Assembly: GCA_903909435.1 (NCBI GenBank)
Contig: CAIVVT010000254.1
Coordinates: forward strand, 1 to 51,734
DNA from: an uncultured Acidobacteriia bacterium
GTDB taxonomy: Bacteria > Acidobacteriota > Terriglobia > Bryobacterales > Bryobacteraceae
DNA length: 51,734 nucleotides
Direction: 5' to 3'
The position numbers and the translations under genes are program-made. Every line of letters begins with the position of its first letter. The stretch's first letter is position 1. Below, one piece after another: positions 37,837 through 46,753 of the stretch. The notes beneath the pieces were generated by a model. It saw nothing but the letters and a program-made list of their open reading frames with translations, was not told where the DNA came from and made no database searches.

Positions 37837-38478
37837 ATGTTCACCGGCATCATCGAAGAGCTCGGCACGGTGGAATCCATCCTCATGGGCGGCAAGTCGG
37901 CCCGCCTACGCGTCCGCGCTCCCCTGGTATGTGCCGACTTGCATGAGGGCGACAGCGTCTCGGTGAACGGGGTGTGCCTGACGGCGGTCGGCCTGCTGGG
38001 TTCGAGTTTCGATGCCGACGCCTCACCCGAAACGTTAAGCCGTTCCAGCCTGGGCCACCTGCAGCCCGGCGGCATCGTCAACCTGGAGCGCGCCCTGCTA
38101 CCTACTTCGCGCCTCGGCGGCCATATCGTGCAGGGACACGTGGATGCAACCGGCGACGTGATCGAAGCCCGCCCGCTGGGAGACGGCAATTGGTGGCTGA
38201 GCGTGCGCTACCCCGCGCAAATCGATCGCTACCTGGTCTCGAAGGGCTCTGTCGCCATCGATGGCATCAGCCTGACCATCGCCTCCATCGAAGACGGGAC
38301 GTTCGGCGTCGCCATCATTCCGCACACCTGGGAGCATACGAATCTGCGCGCGCGGCGTCCGGGCGACGTGATCAATCTCGAAACCGACATCCTGGCCAAG
38401 TACGTCGAGAAGCTACTGGCCGGGGCGCCCGCCTTGCCCAAGCTATCGGTCGAGCGGCTGCTCGACATGGGATACTGA
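37837..38478 (+). CDS. ribE: Riboflavin synthase alpha chain
   Basis: 213 residues with the internal duplication of the lumazine-binding family: MFTGIIEELGTV and VNGVCLTAV in the first barrel, LGGHIVQGHVDATG and IDGISLTIA in the second. The C-terminal helix (LETDILAKYVEKLL) mediates trimerisation. It dismutates two 6,7-dimethyl-8-ribityllumazine molecules to riboflavin. The start at 37837 begins the invariant MFTG motif; the frame is open upstream inside ribD. ribBA and ribH are not in the window. Confidence 0.95.
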   Translation: MFTGIIEELGTVESILMGGKSARLRVRAPLVCADLHEGDSVSVNGVCLTAVGLLGSSFDADASPETLSRSSLGHLQPGGIVNLERALLPTSRLGGHIVQGHVDATGDVIEARPLGDGNWWLSVRYPAQIDRYLVSKGSVAIDGISLTIASIEDGTFGVAIIPHTWEHTNLRARRPGDVINLETDILAKYVEKLLAGAPALPKLSVERLLDMGY

Positions 38479-38538
38479 GCTTTTGACGGACCGGCTGCGT
38501 CGCCCGAGTCCAAGGTTCGCGATTGGATCCAATAACCG

Positions 38539-39030
38539 ATGCCTCTCTCGTCTATCCCCCGACGAATCGCCCTCTCAGGATTGCTGGCAATCCTGACGTT
38601 GGGCGCACAGACCCCGGCCGGTCCCTACGACACCACCGCCGACGCCCACAAAGACATCGCGGCCGCGGAGCAGCGCGCCAAGGCTTCTAAGAAGTACGTG
38701 ATGGTGATCTTTGGCGCCAACTGGTGCAAGGATTGCGTCGTGCTGCACAAGCTGCTGGACGAACCGGCGACCAAGGCCTATGTTGACGCGCATTTTGAGA
38801 TCGTCGGCGTCGATCTCGGCCGCTTCGACAAGCAGATGGATATTGCGAAAACGCTCAAGGTCGATCTGGACAAGGGCATCCCGGCCGCGGCTTTCCTCGC
38901 CTCGGACGGCAGTTCGGTCGGCAACACGAACAACGGCGAACTCGAGCCTTCCCGCAACTACCACTCGGAGATGATCCTGCACTTCCTGCACGAGGTCGTG
39001 GACAACCACAAGATCGTCAAGCCGCAATAA
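38539..39030 (+). CDS. Secreted thioredoxin-fold protein
   Basis: 163 residues with a leader (RRIALSGLLAILTLGAQTPA), then a thioredoxin_7-like fold (KKYVMVIFGANWCKDCVVLH, CxxC at C63 and C66; VDLGRFDKQMDIAKTLKVD; GIPAAAFLASDG). The CKDC active site and export signal suggest a periplasmic thiol-disulphide role, for example reduction of a specific partner; the partner is unknown. The cis-proline (GIPAAAF) is present. A repeat-derived hairpin with five Ts at 39218-39241 probably ends its transcript. Confidence 0.85.
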   Translation: MPLSSIPRRIALSGLLAILTLGAQTPAGPYDTTADAHKDIAAAEQRAKASKKYVMVIFGANWCKDCVVLHKLLDEPATKAYVDAHFEIVGVDLGRFDKQMDIAKTLKVDLDKGIPAAAFLASDGSSVGNTNNGELEPSRNYHSEMILHFLHEVVDNHKIVKPQ

Positions 39031-39217
39031 TCCAATTGGCTCGCGTCGCCTGGAGCCCCTGCCGGCACCGCGCCTTTACCATTCAGAAGCTATCATTGCC
39101 CGAGGTCTTGTCCGCTCACTTTCCATCGCGGACCGGTGCTGCGTTGGGGAGTGGAGGAGCTGTGATCGCAGCGATGCGGTGTACTTCTGAGCGTCCGGTG
39201 GACGAGCGGAAAATGCC

Positions 39218-39241
39218 AAACCGCTAGTTTTAACGGTTTTT
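39218..39241 (+). terminator. Palindrome copy 1 with T-run
   Basis: AAACCGCTAGTTTTAACGGTTT forms an imperfect hairpin (AAACCG with CGGTTT plus inner TA/TA) followed by a run of five Ts. It is 187 bases after the thioredoxin-like gene and looks like an intrinsic terminator for the plus strand. Confidence 0.6.
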
Positions 39242-39271
39242 GAAAATTCGCCTTTTATAATCAATAGCTTG

Positions 39272-39307
39272 AAAAGCCAAACCGCTAAAACTAGCGGTTT
39301 GGCTTTT
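39272..39307. terminator. Palindrome copy 2, perfect bidirectional hairpin
   Basis: A perfect 16-base stem from 39272 to 39287 and 39292 to 39307, with core AAACCGCTA/TAGCGGTTT, around loop AAAC. A-run on one side and T-run on the other make it a plausible bidirectional terminator between convergent genes. Confidence 0.7.
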
Positions 39308-39511
39308 CAGCGCCTGGCGCGAGCCTCCGTCCGATGGGAAATCGCGGGTCCGATCCGCTGGTACTGACAAGTGCGAAGGCTTCCAGTCGAACGATGCAAC
39401 CGGACCGGACAGTCCGCAAGCGGCAACCGACGCCGATGTACATTGCGGGGATGCCAGGTTCGAAGCGGCAGGCCGTCCGACGCAACTGTCCGCGCAAAGC
39501 CGGTTGCGCCG

Positions 39512-40771
39512 CTACTCGTACCGCAGCGCGTCCACCGGGTCCAGTCCCGCCGCCTTCACCGCGGGCCACGTGCCGAAAAACAGCCCGATGGTAACCGACA
39601 CGCCAAAGCCCATGGTCACCGCCCACGTCGGCACCGTGGACGGCAAGGCCGGCACCAGCAGGCCGATCAGCAGCGTGATGAGCACGGCGAACACCACCCC
39701 CAAGGCTCCGCCCAGCCCCGTCAACATGATCGCTTCCATCAGGAACTGCGTCACGATATCGGTTCTGCGCGCCCCCAACGCCTTGCGGATGCCAATCTCC
39801 TTGGTACGTTCCGTGACCGAAACCAGCATGATGTTCATCACGCCGATGCCGCCCACCAGCAGGCCCAAACTCGATAGAGCGATGGACACCAGCACCACCA
39901 CATTGAGAATCTTGTCGAGTTGCTTCACGATCTGATCCGCCGTGGTGATGCCGAAGTCGTCTTCGGCGCCAATTGGCGTGCGGCGCGTGCGCCGGAGCAG
40001 TTGCCGGATCTCCTCCTGCGCATCGTCCTTCTTGCCCGGCTTTGCTTTGGCCGTAATGCCATAGCGATCCTCGTTGGGGAAGTGCTGCCGGGCGGTGGCC
40101 AGCGGGATCATGACTTGAATGTCCTCGCCGTTCTGCCCGAAGAACCCGCCCTTCGCCTTGGCGAAAACGCCGACTACGGTGTACTCGCCGCCGGCCACGT
40201 TGACGGTCCGGCCAAGCGGCTTGCCGTCCGGAAACAGCGCCTCCGCGACCAGCGAGCCGAGGGCGCAAACCCGCATGCCGCGCGCCTCTTCGTCCGGCGT
40301 GTAGAAACGGCCTTGCGCCAGATCCCGGGGGGCTAGATCGAGACTGTTGGCCGTGGCGCCGACGAAGAAAATGTTGTCGGTTTCAAAGCCCGGTACGCGG
40401 CCCGTGATCGGCCCGTTCGCTTCAGATGTGATGTAAAGCCAGGTGGAGACGTCAACCACGTCCCGTACCGACTGCTTGATCAACGGCGCGTAGTCGGGGC
40501 TGATCGGTTTGCGCTTTTGCTCCTTGGGAGTCAAAGGCGCGTTGGGGTCCTTGGCCACCCGCTGCACGAAGATGTTGTCCGGGCCAAACTCGAGAAAAAA
40601 CGTCTCAATTCCAGACTTGAGACCGCTGGTGAGACTGCCCACCGTCACCACGGTCGTGATGCCGATGACGATTCCGAGAATCGTCAACGCACTGCGAAAG
40701 CGGTGCGTCCAGACCGCATCGAGCGCCATCCCGAGATTCTCTCCCGCCAAGTTTGCGACTATGCCCTGCAT
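39512..40771 (-). CDS. MacB-type ABC transporter permease
   Basis: 419 residues: N-terminal membrane segment (FRSALTILGIVIGITTVVTV), MacB-PCD periplasmic domain (ARDLAQGRFYTPDEEARGMR, VCALGSLVAEALFP, GKPLGRTVNVAGGEYTVVGV), and the FtsX domain (NVVVLVSIALSSLGLLVGGI, MNIMLVSVTERTKEIGIRKA, ending WPAVKAAGLDPVDALRYE). It has the non-canonical export topology of macrolide/peptide-type MacB permeases but lacks the fused ATPase. Its partner is the permease 36 bases upstream on the same strand. The ATPase must come from elsewhere. Substrate unknown. Confidence 0.88.
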   Translation of the reverse strand: MQGIVANLAGENLGMALDAVWTHRFRSALTILGIVIGITTVVTVGSLTSGLKSGIETFFLEFGPDNIFVQRVAKDPNAPLTPKEQKRKPISPDYAPLIKQSVRDVVDVSTWLYITSEANGPITGRVPGFETDNIFFVGATANSLDLAPRDLAQGRFYTPDEEARGMRVCALGSLVAEALFPDGKPLGRTVNVAGGEYTVVGVFAKAKGGFFGQNGEDIQVMIPLATARQHFPNEDRYGITAKAKPGKKDDAQEEIRQLLRRTRRTPIGAEDDFGITTADQIVKQLDKILNVVVLVSIALSSLGLLVGGIGVMNIMLVSVTERTKEIGIRKALGARRTDIVTQFLMEAIMLTGLGGALGVVFAVLITLLIGLLVPALPSTVPTWAVTMGFGVSVTIGLFFGTWPAVKAAGLDPVDALRYE

Positions 40772-40807
40772 ATCACCTCAGACTCTGAACCCCATCCACC
40801 GGCCGCT

Positions 40808-42061
40808 TCAGTCCGCCCGCAGCGCTTCTACGGGGTCCATCCGGGCCGCGCGTGACGCTGGATACCAACCCGAAATCACGCCGACCGCCGAACTGACGAA
40901 GAGCGAGAGGAACACATAGAACGGGCTCACACCCAACGGGAATCCCGCGAAGACGGACGCGAGTTTGGCGATTGCCCAACCTAGAGCCAGCCCCACTCCG
41001 CCGCCGAACGCGGACAGGAACACCGCTTCCATCAGGAACTGCAGCATCAGATCGCTGTGCCTTGCTCCGAGCGACTTACGCAGGCCTATCTCCTTGGTCC
41101 GCTCGGTCACGCTCACCAGCATGATGTTCATGATCACGATGCCGCCGACGACGAGCGAGATGGCCGTAATCGGAACCACAGCCGCGCTGATCAATCCGAT
41201 GATGCTGCCGATGAACTCGCGAATGGAGTCCGGGGTGAGCGTGTCGAAGTTGTCTGCCTTGCCCGGGCGCGTCTTGAAGTGGTTGCGCAGCGCCACCCGG
41301 CTCAGGTCCAGCGCCTGGTCGAGATTGAGCCCCTCACCGGGTTTTGCCTTGGCGAACACCAGCATGCTCTGTTCCGGCCCGAACATGCGGTTGAAGACCG
41401 TCGATGGCACATAGACCACGCTGTCCTGCGATTGGCCGTTGCCGCCACCGCTGCCGATCTTCTCCTGAACGCCGACCACGGTTATGTCGAAGCCCTGTAC
41501 CTTGATCTCCTTGCCCAGCGGTGTGACGTCGGGGAAGAACTCGGTCCGCAGATCCTCGCCGATCACGGCCACCGGCACGCGGTTCCGTTCCTCCTGCTCG
41601 GTGAAGAACCGCCCTTCGGTCAGATCCACCTCGCGAATCTCGGCCATGGCGGCGGCCACCCCAATCACCGAGACGCTCTCCAGAACTTGCGTTCCGTGCT
41701 TGACGTCCGAGTTCCTGACCCGGTACGGGCTGTAGAGAATCCGTTCGCCGGTCGTCTCTTTTAGAAACGTGTAGTCCTCGGGCCGGATACGCTTGTTGTA
41801 CTTCAGCTTCTCGAAGCGCTCTTTGCGCGACATGCGGCCCAGTTGCAACAACTGCCCGATCTGATAGCTATTGCTGCCCAGGGTCTTGGCCGTAGTCTGC
41901 TCGGCGTATGCTCCTAGTCCATCGATCGCAGCGCCCACAATCACGACGCTGCAGACGCCAATGATCACACCGAGCAGCGTGAGAAAGCTCCTGAGCTTGT
42001 GAGCGCGAATGGAGGCAAGTGCAAGCCCCGCCGCAGTTTGGAAATCGTATAGAAGTCGCAT
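40808..42061 (-). CDS. MacB-type ABC transporter permease
   Basis: 417 residues with the same layout: HKLRSFLTLLGVIIGVCSVV, periplasmic part (IREVDLTEGRFFTEQEERNR, VAVIGEDLRTEFFPDVTPLG), and the C-terminal FtsX block (GGIVIMNIMLVSVTERTKEI, GLRKSLGARHSDLMLQFLME, ending YPASRAARMDPVEALRAD). It is the first gene of a two-permease operon with the gene above. The sequences are clearly similar and probably form a heterodimer. No ATP-binding subunit or membrane fusion protein is next to them on either side. Confidence 0.88.
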   Translation of the reverse strand: MRLLYDFQTAAGLALASIRAHKLRSFLTLLGVIIGVCSVVIVGAAIDGLGAYAEQTTAKTLGSNSYQIGQLLQLGRMSRKERFEKLKYNKRIRPEDYTFLKETTGERILYSPYRVRNSDVKHGTQVLESVSVIGVAAAMAEIREVDLTEGRFFTEQEERNRVPVAVIGEDLRTEFFPDVTPLGKEIKVQGFDITVVGVQEKIGSGGGNGQSQDSVVYVPSTVFNRMFGPEQSMLVFAKAKPGEGLNLDQALDLSRVALRNHFKTRPGKADNFDTLTPDSIREFIGSIIGLISAAVVPITAISLVVGGIVIMNIMLVSVTERTKEIGLRKSLGARHSDLMLQFLMEAVFLSAFGGGVGLALGWAIAKLASVFAGFPLGVSPFYVFLSLFVSSAVGVISGWYPASRAARMDPVEALRAD

Positions 42062-42355
42062 CAGTCAAAACATCAAGCATTCTTTAGGATTCACGCGCGA
42101 GGCGCAAGATGCACGATATCGAGCGCGCCTTGCGTATCTGCCCGGCTCTGTCCATCTTCACAGATCGGGATGGTCCAAAGGAGGTGGCCAGTCGATGCGC
42201 CCGCCCACGAACACGCGCCACCGGCCAGGATGGGCGACTCAGGCCGCGTGGCTCAATCTTGAATAAACAATCCATTATTTTTTAGAGCTACGCCAAGGCA
42301 CTTCTCATCCAGGAACAGTCGCCAGTATACGGCGCAACTTTCGAATGGAGTCGCT
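42062..42355. other. Divergent intergenic region
   Basis: It lies between the permease operon and the fasciclin gene. An AT-rich patch at 42260-42285 could hold promoter elements for the fasciclin gene; no clear -35/-10 pair was assigned. GGAG precedes the fasciclin ATG. Confidence 0.4.
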
Positions 42356-42817
42356 ATGAAACGCATTCTGCCCACAATTGCTCTGCTCGCATTCGCTGCT
42401 CTCGGAGCCAGCGCGGCCGATATCGTTGACACCGCCGTCTCTGCCGGCAGTTTCAAGACCCTGGTCACCGCGGTTAAGGCGGCGGGCCTGGTCGAGACCT
42501 TGAAAAGTGCCGGACCGTTCACCGTGTTTGCCCCGACCGACGAAGCGTTTGCAAAACTGCCCGCCGGTACGGTAGCCAGTCTGCTGAAGGATCCGGAAGC
42601 GTTGAAGAAGATCCTGACCTATCACGTGGTGGCGGGAAAGGTAATGGCCTCCGACGTGGTCAAACTCGACTCTGCCCAGACCGTCGAAGGCGCCTCGGTG
42701 AAGGTGGTGGTGAAGGACGGTGAGGTGATGATCGACAACGCGAAGGTGTTGAAGACGGACATCGTTTGCGACAACGGCGTGATCCACGTGATCGACAGCG
42801 TGATTCTGCCCAAGTAG
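42356..42817 (+). CDS. Secreted fasciclin-domain protein
   Basis: 153 residues: a Sec leader ([20 protein letters not shown]) and one FAS1 domain with both conserved boxes, H1 ([17 protein letters not shown]) and H2 ([12 protein letters not shown] ... [10 protein letters not shown]). FAS1 domains mediate adhesion to surfaces or matrix components; the bacterial single-domain form is usually periplasmic or secreted. A strong intrinsic terminator follows 60 bases downstream. Confidence 0.92.
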   Translation: MKRILPTIALLAFAALGASAADIVDTAVSAGSFKTLVTAVKAAGLVETLKSAGPFTVFAPTDEAFAKLPAGTVASLLKDPEALKKILTYHVVAGKVMASDVVKLDSAQTVEGASVKVVVKDGEVMIDNAKVLKTDIVCDNGVIHVIDSVILPK

Positions 42818-42876
42818 CGCGCATCGCTCCGCAAGCTGCCCTTCCCGCTCCCCAATCAATTCCATGGGATGCAGCC

Positions 42877-42914
42877 CCGGGCGCCGGAGTCCCCTCCTGG
42901 CGCCCGGTATTTTT
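42877..42914 (+). terminator. Intrinsic terminator of the fasciclin gene
   Basis: CCGGGCGCC at 42877 pairs with GGCGCCCGG at 42899 and is followed by TATTTTT. The stem can extend inward by two more pairs. A classic rho-independent terminator. Confidence 0.85.
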
Positions 42915-43067
42915 GCGTCTGAACATGGTCTTGAATTGGCCCGGCCGTTCATGATCCCTCCGGTCGGAAACCATCGAATCCGTGGGGGAAACGGAACGGG
43001 CGGGCACTCCGCTGTGGAGCGCCCACCCGTTCACGAATGGCCATTAGTGGACCAGGCCAGCAAGCGC

Positions 43068-43090
43068 AAACCGCCAAAACCAGCGGTTTT
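43068..43090 (-). terminator. Palindrome copy 3 after tpiA
   Basis: AAACCGCCAAAACCAGCGGTTT: 7-base stem AAACCGC/GCGGTTT around an 8-base loop. It lies 42 bases beyond the tpiA stop and resembles the two palindromes at 39.2-39.3 kb almost base for base. Confidence 0.6.
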
Positions 43091-43131
43091 CTCGTTTGTC
43101 GCCTGCGGACGAGGTCCGCTTTGCCGCTGAC

Positions 43132-43881
43132 TTAGAAGTTGACGAGTTGCGAGAAGCTGACCGCTTCGAGCGCCGCTCCGCCCACCAGCGCGCCGTCGAT
43201 ATCCGGCTGTTCCATGAGCCCCTTCACGTTGTTGGGCTTCACACTGCCGCCGTACAGGATGCGCACCTTGTCGGCCGCGTCCGCTCCGAACTTCCCGGCA
43301 ACCAGACCGCGGATGACCTTGTGAGCGTCTTCGGCGATTTCAGGGGTTGCGACCTTGCCCGTACCGATGGCCCATACGGGCTCGTACGCGATCACGATTT
43401 TGGCGAATTCCTCGGGCGTGAGACCGGCGATGCCGCCGTCGAACTGGGTGGTGAGAACGTCGTTGGTCTTGCCCGCCTCGCGATCCGCCAGCAACTCGCC
43501 GACGCATACGATAGCCTGCAAACCAGACTCCAAGGCGGCCTTGGTCTTGAGCAGCACCGTGGCATCGGTTTCGCCGTAATACTGGCGTCGCTCGCTGTGG
43601 CCGATGATCACGCAAGAGCAGCCGGCGGCCTTCAGCATCGGAGCCGAGATTTCGCCGGTGTAGGCGCCTTCCTTGCGGTATTCGCAGTTCTGGCCGCCAA
43701 CGGCGACGCGCGAACCGGCGGCCGCTTCAACGGCAGCGGCGATGTCCACGAAAGGAGGGCAGATGGCCATGTCCGCGTGCGTGGACTGCGCCACCAGCGG
43801 GAGTAAAGTTTCGAAAAAGGCTTTGGTTTCCGCCGGCGTCTTATACATCTTCCAGTTGCCGGCCATCAAAGGAGTGCGCAT
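43132..43881 (-). CDS. tpiA: Triose-phosphate isomerase
   Basis: 249 residues, full length. The catalytic residues are all visible: Lys in MAGNWKMYK, His in VIIGHSERRQYYGE, Glu in IAYEPVWAIGTGK, and the phosphate-binding loop in ILYGGSVKPNN followed by GALVGGAALE. It interconverts dihydroxyacetone phosphate and glyceraldehyde 3-phosphate in glycolysis. It is a single-gene unit between the GH31 gene and a terminator-like palindrome. Confidence 0.97.
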   Translation of the reverse strand: MRTPLMAGNWKMYKTPAETKAFFETLLPLVAQSTHADMAICPPFVDIAAAVEAAAGSRVAVGGQNCEYRKEGAYTGEISAPMLKAAGCSCVIIGHSERRQYYGETDATVLLKTKAALESGLQAIVCVGELLADREAGKTNDVLTTQFDGGIAGLTPEEFAKIVIAYEPVWAIGTGKVATPEIAEDAHKVIRGLVAGKFGADAADKVRILYGGSVKPNNVKGLMEQPDIDGALVGGAALEAVSFSQLVNF

Positions 43882-43952
43882 GTTCTTATTTTAGCTGTTT
43901 CCGGATGGATCGGTCTGATTCCTCAGTCATCTCCGCGTTTTGGTGCCAGTCC

Positions 43953-46097
43953 TCAGCCGATCGTTTTCCAATCCACCACTTCATATTGCGGCCCGCGCAC
44001 GGGGCCGTCGCGCTTGACCGATCCCGACTTGCTCGCGGCGTCCCAACTCAGCCGCACCTCGGTCAACACCGCCGGCGAGGTGCCATCGTCTTCGTACACC
44101 GATGCGGCGGACGAACCTGCTCCATACGCCCGCGCCGTCAGGCGATAGCTCGCCGGATCGGCCGTGTGCAACGTGGGCTGAGCGAGCGGCAGCAGCGTGC
44201 CCGATTTCACGAACAGCGGAATTTGCTCGATGGGGGCCGCGACCTTCACGCTCTGCTTGCCGGCGTAATGCTGGCCGCTCCAGTAGTGGTACCACTCCCC
44301 CTCCGGCAGGTAAACTTCGCGTTCCAGCGCACTGCCGATCACGGGCGCGACGAGCAGACTTTCGCCCACCAGGAATTGGTCGTCGATGGTCCAGGTTCGC
44401 GAATCCTGCGGGTAGTCCATAACCAGCGCGCGGAATGGCGGAAGGCCTTCGCGGTGGTAGCGGACGAAAGCCGCGTGCAGATACGGGACCAGTTGCATGC
44501 GCAACTCCATGACGGTGCGGCAGGCGGATTCGATCCACTGCCAGTTCGGGTCGAGCTGGCCAGCATTGTTGGCGTCGGCGTGGATCTGCATCCAGGGCGG
44601 ATTCTTGATGTACCAGGCGTTGATCAGCGCGAGCGGGGAAAGCACGACGCTCTGCAGGCGCCGGATGAGTTCCACGTCCGTCTCCGCGTCGCGCACCTCG
44701 GGGGTCCAGAGCAGCCCGCAGAAGCCGATCTTGGCGACACCCTTTACGAATTCGGCGTGGTCGTAAAGATCACTGTAAAGCGCGTACGGATACGGTGCGG
44801 CCAGCGCGCCGGAGGAGCGAACCAACCCGTAGGTGCGCGTCTTATGGCGATTGAAGGCGATCTGAATCGCGTCGGCGTAGCGCTGGCCGAGCATTGAGTG
44901 CATCTGTTCGCCGTCGGCGCCCGAAGGGAACTTGCTCAGTTCGGGGAACGACCAACTGCCCGTGAAATCGGAGTTGTCACACTCGTCCAGCTTGTAGCCG
45001 GAGACGCCTAGCGAAACGTGCTCGCGGTCGTGAAAGTCGCCGAAAAGCTGGCGCGCCTCGGGCTGCAGGAAGTCGGGTGCGAGACCGCCCCACACGGCGA
45101 AGTCGCCGCTGTGACTCTTGAGCTGGTCATACAGCGGCGAGGCGGGATTGGTGTAGGCGTGTTCCCAGAGATTCACTTTGTACTGGCTCGCGCCGAGCTG
45201 GCGGACCAACTCTCCGGGATTGGGAAACTTGGCGCTCCAGACGAAGGTGCAGGAGTAGGCGTGGCTCTGCCAGCCCGGTTCGAGCCCGAGCACGTCGCAC
45301 GGAATCCGGTGCGCCCGCAGGTCTGCGCCCATCTTGAGGACTTCCTGCTGGTTGAAGCGGCCGTCGCAGCGATACCACATGCCCAGCCCCCAGCGCGGAG
45401 GCAGCGCACCGCCGCCGGAAAACAGGTTGTAGCGCTGGACCGCGGCACGCATGGTGGGGCCGCCGAAAACGTAGACGTCCACGCCGCCCGCCTCCGGGAT
45501 CTCGACCAGGATCTCGCCCTTCTCGCCCATGCCCCGTTCGCGAAACACGGCGGGCAAGTCACCGGCCGTTGGCCCGTCCGGATTTGCCGCGCCGGCCGTG
45601 GACGGCGGCTCGCCCACGTGCCGCGTGCTGCCGCAATAGAAGGTCGCATAACGCGCCGTATCCACCAGGACGCCGTAGCCCTGCGTGGTCACGTAGAACG
45701 GCACGGGGGCGTGGGAATCACCCGAATCGATGCGCGGATCGGCGTTGACACGCAGTTTCTTATTCAGCCCGCGCTGGATAAAGGACTGCAGTTGGAGCCC
45801 AAGCCCATAGACGATCTCGCCGGGTGCCAGCGGCAGGCGTACCAGAAAGCCGCGTTTGGATGGAACGCCCTCGGGAGTCACGGGAGTGGCGTGGAGCGTC
45901 CCGAGTTTGCGCAGCCCATCGGCAGCCGGCGGATAGTGGCGCGACGAGACTGGCGTGATCTGCTCCGGCACGCCCAGCGTAAACTTCCAGACGCCGGGGT
46001 GGACTTGCTCGGGAGGCCGGGTCACGGCGGCTCCGGAAAGAGCAGGCACCAGAACGCCAGGAGCGGCGGCCAACGAGATGAAACTACGCCTTCGCAT
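43953..46097 (-). CDS. GH31 family alpha-glycosidase
   Basis: 714 residues from the ATG at 46097, which begins a Tat- or Sec-type leader (MRRRSFISLAAAPGVLVPAL); the frame is open to 46199 but without leader character. The N-terminal beta-sandwich (GFLVRLPLAPGEIVYGLGLQ), TIM barrel (GALPPRWGLGMWYRCDGRFN, VLGLEPGWQSHAYSCTFVW) and C-terminal sandwich (VGESLLVAPVIGSALEREVY) are in GH31 order. The nucleophile is D371 in GYKLDECDNSD, a variant of the WxDMNE motif, and the acid/base lies near LLWTPEVRDAETD. Members of this branch act on alpha-glucosides, alpha-xylosides or alpha-galactosides; the substrate here is open. Confidence 0.85.
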   Translation of the reverse strand: MRRRSFISLAAAPGVLVPALSGAAVTRPPEQVHPGVWKFTLGVPEQITPVSSRHYPPAADGLRKLGTLHATPVTPEGVPSKRGFLVRLPLAPGEIVYGLGLQLQSFIQRGLNKKLRVNADPRIDSGDSHAPVPFYVTTQGYGVLVDTARYATFYCGSTRHVGEPPSTAGAANPDGPTAGDLPAVFRERGMGEKGEILVEIPEAGGVDVYVFGGPTMRAAVQRYNLFSGGGALPPRWGLGMWYRCDGRFNQQEVLKMGADLRAHRIPCDVLGLEPGWQSHAYSCTFVWSAKFPNPGELVRQLGASQYKVNLWEHAYTNPASPLYDQLKSHSGDFAVWGGLAPDFLQPEARQLFGDFHDREHVSLGVSGYKLDECDNSDFTGSWSFPELSKFPSGADGEQMHSMLGQRYADAIQIAFNRHKTRTYGLVRSSGALAAPYPYALYSDLYDHAEFVKGVAKIGFCGLLWTPEVRDAETDVELIRRLQSVVLSPLALINAWYIKNPPWMQIHADANNAGQLDPNWQWIESACRTVMELRMQLVPYLHAAFVRYHREGLPPFRALVMDYPQDSRTWTIDDQFLVGESLLVAPVIGSALEREVYLPEGEWYHYWSGQHYAGKQSVKVAAPIEQIPLFVKSGTLLPLAQPTLHTADPASYRLTARAYGAGSSAASVYEDDGTSPAVLTEVRLSWDAASKSGSVKRDGPVRGPQYEVVDWKTIG

Positions 46098-46167
46098 GGT
46101 GTAGCCATCATACAAGCGACCCGGTTCGGCGGGGCGGCGCACCCGCGCCCGCCCGCTCCACGCGAGT

Positions 46168-46599
46168 TTATGCGCTCTGCTTGGCGCAGTGCTTTTCAAA
46201 AGCGTCGATCAACAGCTTTGCGATTTCGGGCGCCTGGCGCGCTTCGATGTCGTGCCGGTGAATCATCGCCACGGGCTTGCCATTCCTGAAGATGGCCATG
46301 GAGGGCGAGGAAGGCGGCAAAGGGCTGAGCAGTTCGCGGACCCGCGCCGTGGCTTCGACGTCGGCTCCCGCAAAGACCGTGGCGACCGCGTCCGGCTTGG
46401 CGTTGCCGTATTTCAGCGCCAGCCCAATAGCTGGCCGGGCTTTGCCAGCGGCACAGCCGCAAACTGAGTTGACCACCACGAGCACGGTCTCGTGAGCGGC
46501 GAGCGCCTGATCAACTTCGGAAGGTGTGCGGGTCTCGACCGCGCCAAGCACGGCGAGTTCCTGCCGCATGGGGTAGATGAGATGTTCGGGGTATGGCAT
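46168..46599 (-). CDS. Bacilliredoxin BrxA/BrxB family protein
   Basis: 143 residues, full length, with the CGC redox motif (C47-G-C49) in VVVNSVCGCAAGKARPAI and the family start MPYPEHLIYPMRQELAVLGA. Other blocks are PPSSPSMAIFRNGKPVAMIH and RHDIEARQAPEIAKLLIDAF. Bacilliredoxins remove bacillithiol from mixed disulphides in Firmicutes; Acidobacteriota also carry bacillithiol genes, so a debacillithiolation role is plausible but not shown. It precedes the GH31 gene on the same strand with 70 bases between. Confidence 0.93.
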   Translation of the reverse strand: MPYPEHLIYPMRQELAVLGAVETRTPSEVDQALAAHETVLVVVNSVCGCAAGKARPAIGLALKYGNAKPDAVATVFAGADVEATARVRELLSPLPPSSPSMAIFRNGKPVAMIHRHDIEARQAPEIAKLLIDAFEKHCAKQSA

Positions 46600-46753
46600 T
46601 CCCCTTCAGTGTGGCCTACCGTACCACGAAGTCAACGAAACGCTCCCAGACGGTTTGGGAGGGTGGATAACCGGTGCCGAACGAGCGCCGAAAGGGACTG
46701 GTGTCCCGGGGTGAGCGTTCCATACCCGTCCAATTCAGGAGGGAACGAAGCTT

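Larger units (their letters stand above)
39031..39511. other. Intergenic with two palindromes
   Basis: It lies between the convergent thioredoxin-like gene and the first MacB-type permease. It contains two copies of the 22-base palindrome described at 39218 and 39272 and an AT-rich spacer between them. No gene was seen. Confidence 0.5.
42818..43131. other. Intergenic between convergent genes
   Basis: It holds the fasciclin terminator at 42877-42914 and palindrome copy 3 at 43068-43090 near the tpiA end. No gene. Confidence 0.6.

Noticed and set aside
45018..46289. 423-codon plus-strand frame opposite the GH31 gene
   Set aside because: Antisense reading with composition typical of shadows in GC-rich genes; the minus strand carries the leader and GH31 motifs.
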